From Tritrichomonas foetus (taxonomy: Eukaryota > Parabasalia > Tritrichomonadida > Tritrichomonadidae): DNA of 42,961 nt. The stretch lies in contig MLAK01000865.1 in NCBI GenBank assembly GCA_001839685.1, forward strand, positions 10,741 to 53,701, written 5' to 3'. Positions 40,603-42,961 of the stretch are shown here, piece by piece (position 1 is the stretch's first letter; the number at the start of each line of letters is the position of its first letter). The position numbers and the translations under genes are program-made. The notes below the pieces were generated by a model. It saw only the letters and a program-made list of their open reading frames with translations, searched no databases and was not told the DNA's origin.

Positions 40603-41778
40603 ATGGGAAAGTCGAAGTCACGACGTCCTTCTTTGAAGATGGCCTCTGTTATCCGCAAGAAGGCCAAGGCCAAGCGCCAACGCCAAAGGAAAGAAGCAAA
40701 ATCGAAGCAATATCCAAAAAGATCAAAGAAGATGCTCAAAGCTCCACAATCACTTCCATTCCGCGATATCATTGAAGCGCAAGTCCACGAAAGCTCTCGA
40801 TTTTTGAATGAAGTCATTCGTCCAATCGAATCAACAAGAACAGTCGATAAAACAAAGCCATTTGACAAACAAGTCGACCAAGCTAAACTCCAAATCATGG
40901 AAATGCACAAAGAACGTGTTAGATCAGCAGGCGAAACATTTTCCGAATTGACCAATGCTATTGAGCAAGCAGATGCTGTCGTTCAAATTCTTGATGCTCG
41001 CGATCCAACAGCATGCAGACTTTGTGAAGCAGAAAATGAAGTTTTACAAGCCAAAAAGAAACCAATGATATTCGTCATCAACAAAATCGATTTGGTTCCT
41101 CGAGAAGCTGTAGTTGGATGGATAAATGAATTAAAATCAGTTGCTCCAACTATTGCAGTCTCAGCCCTTAACAACCAAGCTTCAATGCCAGTCATTCAAG
41201 CGGTCATTGCATCAACTGCACCAAATGCCAAAAAGATAGCCATTATTGGAATTGCTGGTGTTGGAAAGTCTACATTCTGCCGCTACAACCCATCACTCTT
41301 CATTGAGGTTCCATCCTACACATTCATCGCAACTACTCCAGAAATGGAGCTTTTGCAAGGATGTGACTGTATTGATTCAATGTATGATCTTGCAATACAA
41401 ATAATGGCCAGAAAAACAGATGATGACCTTTTCTTGGCGCTAGAAATTCCAGCACAAGAAACACCAGACGCAGTCGTGAAGTTCCTCGCGAAGAAATGGC
41501 AGATGAAGCCACATATTGCATGTAAGAAATTCGTCGAAATGTTCTGGAATAGAAGTATTCCATATTTCGCTATCCCGTCAGCAGAAGCATCTGTTGATGG
41601 AATGGAACAGACACAGATTGCGGCACTTCAAGTCTCATTGCCGGTTGAAATGAGCGCGAAAGTGTTTGTACACCTTTCAAAGGGTGACACCATCGCACTC
41701 GACAACAAGCTCCTCGGTGTTCAGGATGAAGATGAGGAGGAGAACGACGAGGAAGAGGAAGATGAAAGTGATGAATAA
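40603..41778 (+). CDS. GNL3: nucleostemin/GNL3-family GTPase with degenerate G2/G3
   Basis: The 391-residue protein has a very basic N-terminus (1-45, nucleolar-type) with LPFRDIIEAQ, then a circularly permuted GTPase: G5-like DARDP (131-135), G4 NKID (160-163) and G1 GIAGVGKS (216-223). Where G2 (PG.T) and G3 (DxPG) should be, the sequence reads EVPSYT and GCDCID (about 253-258), so both are altered. Animal nucleostemin also departs from DxPG, but less. The region before the tail (NRSIPYFAIP) matches the family's ending, followed by an acidic tail. Family members act in 60S ribosome assembly in the nucleolus. Nucleotide cycling may be weak. Stop in TAATAAA. Start ATG follows an AT-rich leader. 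Confidence 0.85.
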   Translation: MGKSKSRRPSLKMASVIRKKAKAKRQRQRKEAKSKQYPKRSKKMLKAPQSLPFRDIIEAQVHESSRFLNEVIRPIESTRTVDKTKPFDKQVDQAKLQIMEMHKERVRSAGETFSELTNAIEQADAVVQILDARDPTACRLCEAENEVLQAKKKPMIFVINKIDLVPREAVVGWINELKSVAPTIAVSALNNQASMPVIQAVIASTAPNAKKIAIIGIAGVGKSTFCRYNPSLFIEVPSYTFIATTPEMELLQGCDCIDSMYDLAIQIMARKTDDDLFLALEIPAQETPDAVVKFLAKKWQMKPHIACKKFVEMFWNRSIPYFAIPSAEASVDGMEQTQIAALQVSLPVEMSAKVFVHLSKGDTIALDNKLLGVQDEDEEENDEEEEDESDE

Positions 41779-42961
41779 TAAAGTTAATCATATATTACCC
41801 TAAATAAAGTGCTTTTCTAATCATTTCTATCGAAAATTTTCTTTTTGATAACATTTTGAAAGTGAATATTTACTAATCTTATGAAGGAGGAAAGAATGGT
41901 ACACGTTTCGTCATTGAAAACATAAGTTTTTGATTTAAATTAGCTTGAGGAAAATATCTGCAATTTAACAAACATCATTCAATAACGTAGGAAAACTCAA
42001 ATAAATGTTTTTTTTACGTTTATATATGTATTATTATATTAGCTGACGATTTTATAATTATAATGAAATAACAAAAATAATGTTTTTTTCTAGAATATTC
42101 TAAACAAAATCATTTTAGATTTTTCTGGTTAAAATGATTAATAAATTGATAAAAACTCGCTAAAGTGACGAATATAAATTCTTGGAAAAAAAATATTCTT
42201 ATGAATATAACGGATAGATACACACAGTCGAATGGAAGAGACAAATTGAAAATAAAAATGTTCAATAGCAGAATATGAATAATACAGTTTTGTATATAAA
42301 TCAGTTTATCAATTGAAAAATTATTTTTATTTTATCTCTAAATTCAACCGTCAAAATTTTTTATAAAATATTATTTGTAGTCCATTATATAATATAATTA
42401 TCATACCTAAATTAAAAATAGTTTCACTGTGGAATTTATCAATTCCTTCAATAATGGAGTACAATCGCTAATATAAAAAAATACATTGTTTAAATTTAAT
42501 TAAGAAATTATTCCAACAAGAAGGTCAAAAAATATCTAATAATAGAGAAGTTTTCCTTTTATTTTCCCTAAATAAGCAATTTACTCAAATTAGTAGAACA
42601 TTTTTTCCAATAAATCTAATATGATTTAATATGTATTTTCTAATATCTAATTATATCTAGTCAGTATCTAAGTAGATGTTATTTTAAGAAGATAAACGTA
42701 TTTATAAATTCTGAGTATTATGTGTTTCTTTTTCTCGACACACATGAGCTATTTTTATGAAAAACAAGTCATAATAGCTCTATTATTTCGAAATAATACT
42801 TTCCCATTGCAAAAACATATTTAGAAAAAAATATCACCAAAATTTTCAGATATGAAAATCGAAAATTTTATTTTCAATTTGTCACTTCCATTCGAATATA
42901 TGTAACAATATGTTTTATTCATATGAATATAAATTTTTTCAAAAAATCATCATTTTAGCCA
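41779..42961. other. intergenic, 1.2 kb to the window end
   Basis: AT-rich; no coding frame or repeat that I can support. Confidence 0.5.

Noticed and set aside
40545..41791. Minus-strand frames under the GTPase gene
   Set aside because: No motif, and they overlap fully with a clearly recognised plus-strand gene.
1..42961. Stop-codon reassignment to explain in-frame TAG, TAA and TGA in element genes
   Set aside because: Host genes in the same window end normally with TAA, TGA or TAG, so the standard code holds.

Overview
The window looks like nuclear DNA of a trichomonad (Parabasalia). It is AT-rich, with intronless eukaryotic genes of several trichomonad-typical kinds: a BTB-like/discoidin (F5/8 type C) protein, a DUF3447-style ankyrin remnant, and many DNA transposons including Maverick/Polinton-like blocks. 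At several genes (BUD31-like, the transporter, APC7-like, 38112, 38706, GNL3-like) the stop codon is part of a TAAA string, as in the known trichomonad poly(A) signal. Low-complexity Asn/Lys tracts lean towards a Tritrichomonas-like genome rather than T. vaginalis, but this is inference. Scattered single Ns indicate a draft consensus, so some breaks may be sequence errors.

Layout. 1-6.5 kb: compact block of small, often divergent genes (truncated fibre-like protein, coiled-coil proteins, small unknown proteins) that looks like one end of a Maverick-like element. Several starts are preceded by a TATATAA box, and one divergent promoter is a perfect inverted repeat. 6.5-8 kb: discoidin-domain type I membrane protein. 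8-10.8 kb: gene-poor, with an ankyrin pseudogene. 10.8-18.7 kb: host genes: leucine-rich/coiled-coil protein, a PARG-like (TIGR02452-type) protein with an altered active loop, an SLC35/TPT-like transporter followed directly by a 43-nt homopolymer, BUD31, a double chromodomain protein and GAR1.

18.8-26 kb: transposon cluster. It holds a 1.2-kb element with 18-bp TIRs and a candidate 8-bp target duplication; a pogo/Tigger-like element (219-bp TIRs, TA target) with a broken DDD transposase; and a P-element-like transposon whose left terminus appears to have been hit by the pogo insertion. The P-like gene contains a 0.75-kb tandem duplication with an N at the joint, probably an assembly artefact. 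26-30.4 kb: decayed coding remnants. 30.5-33.2 kb: a 2.7-kb TIR element with a GC-rich, hairpin-dense segment overlapping a coiled-coil ORF, plus a capsid-like/unknown ORF with three in-frame stops. 33.5-34.1 kb: truncated pogo transposase.

35.7-43 kb: host genes again: a charged single-helix protein with a C-terminal CaaX box, APC7, a small Pro/Phe-motif protein divergent from it, a BTB-like/discoidin gene split by one frameshift, and a nucleostemin-family (GNL3) circularly permuted GTPase with degenerate G2/G3 motifs. No rRNA, convincing tRNA or CRISPR array was seen.
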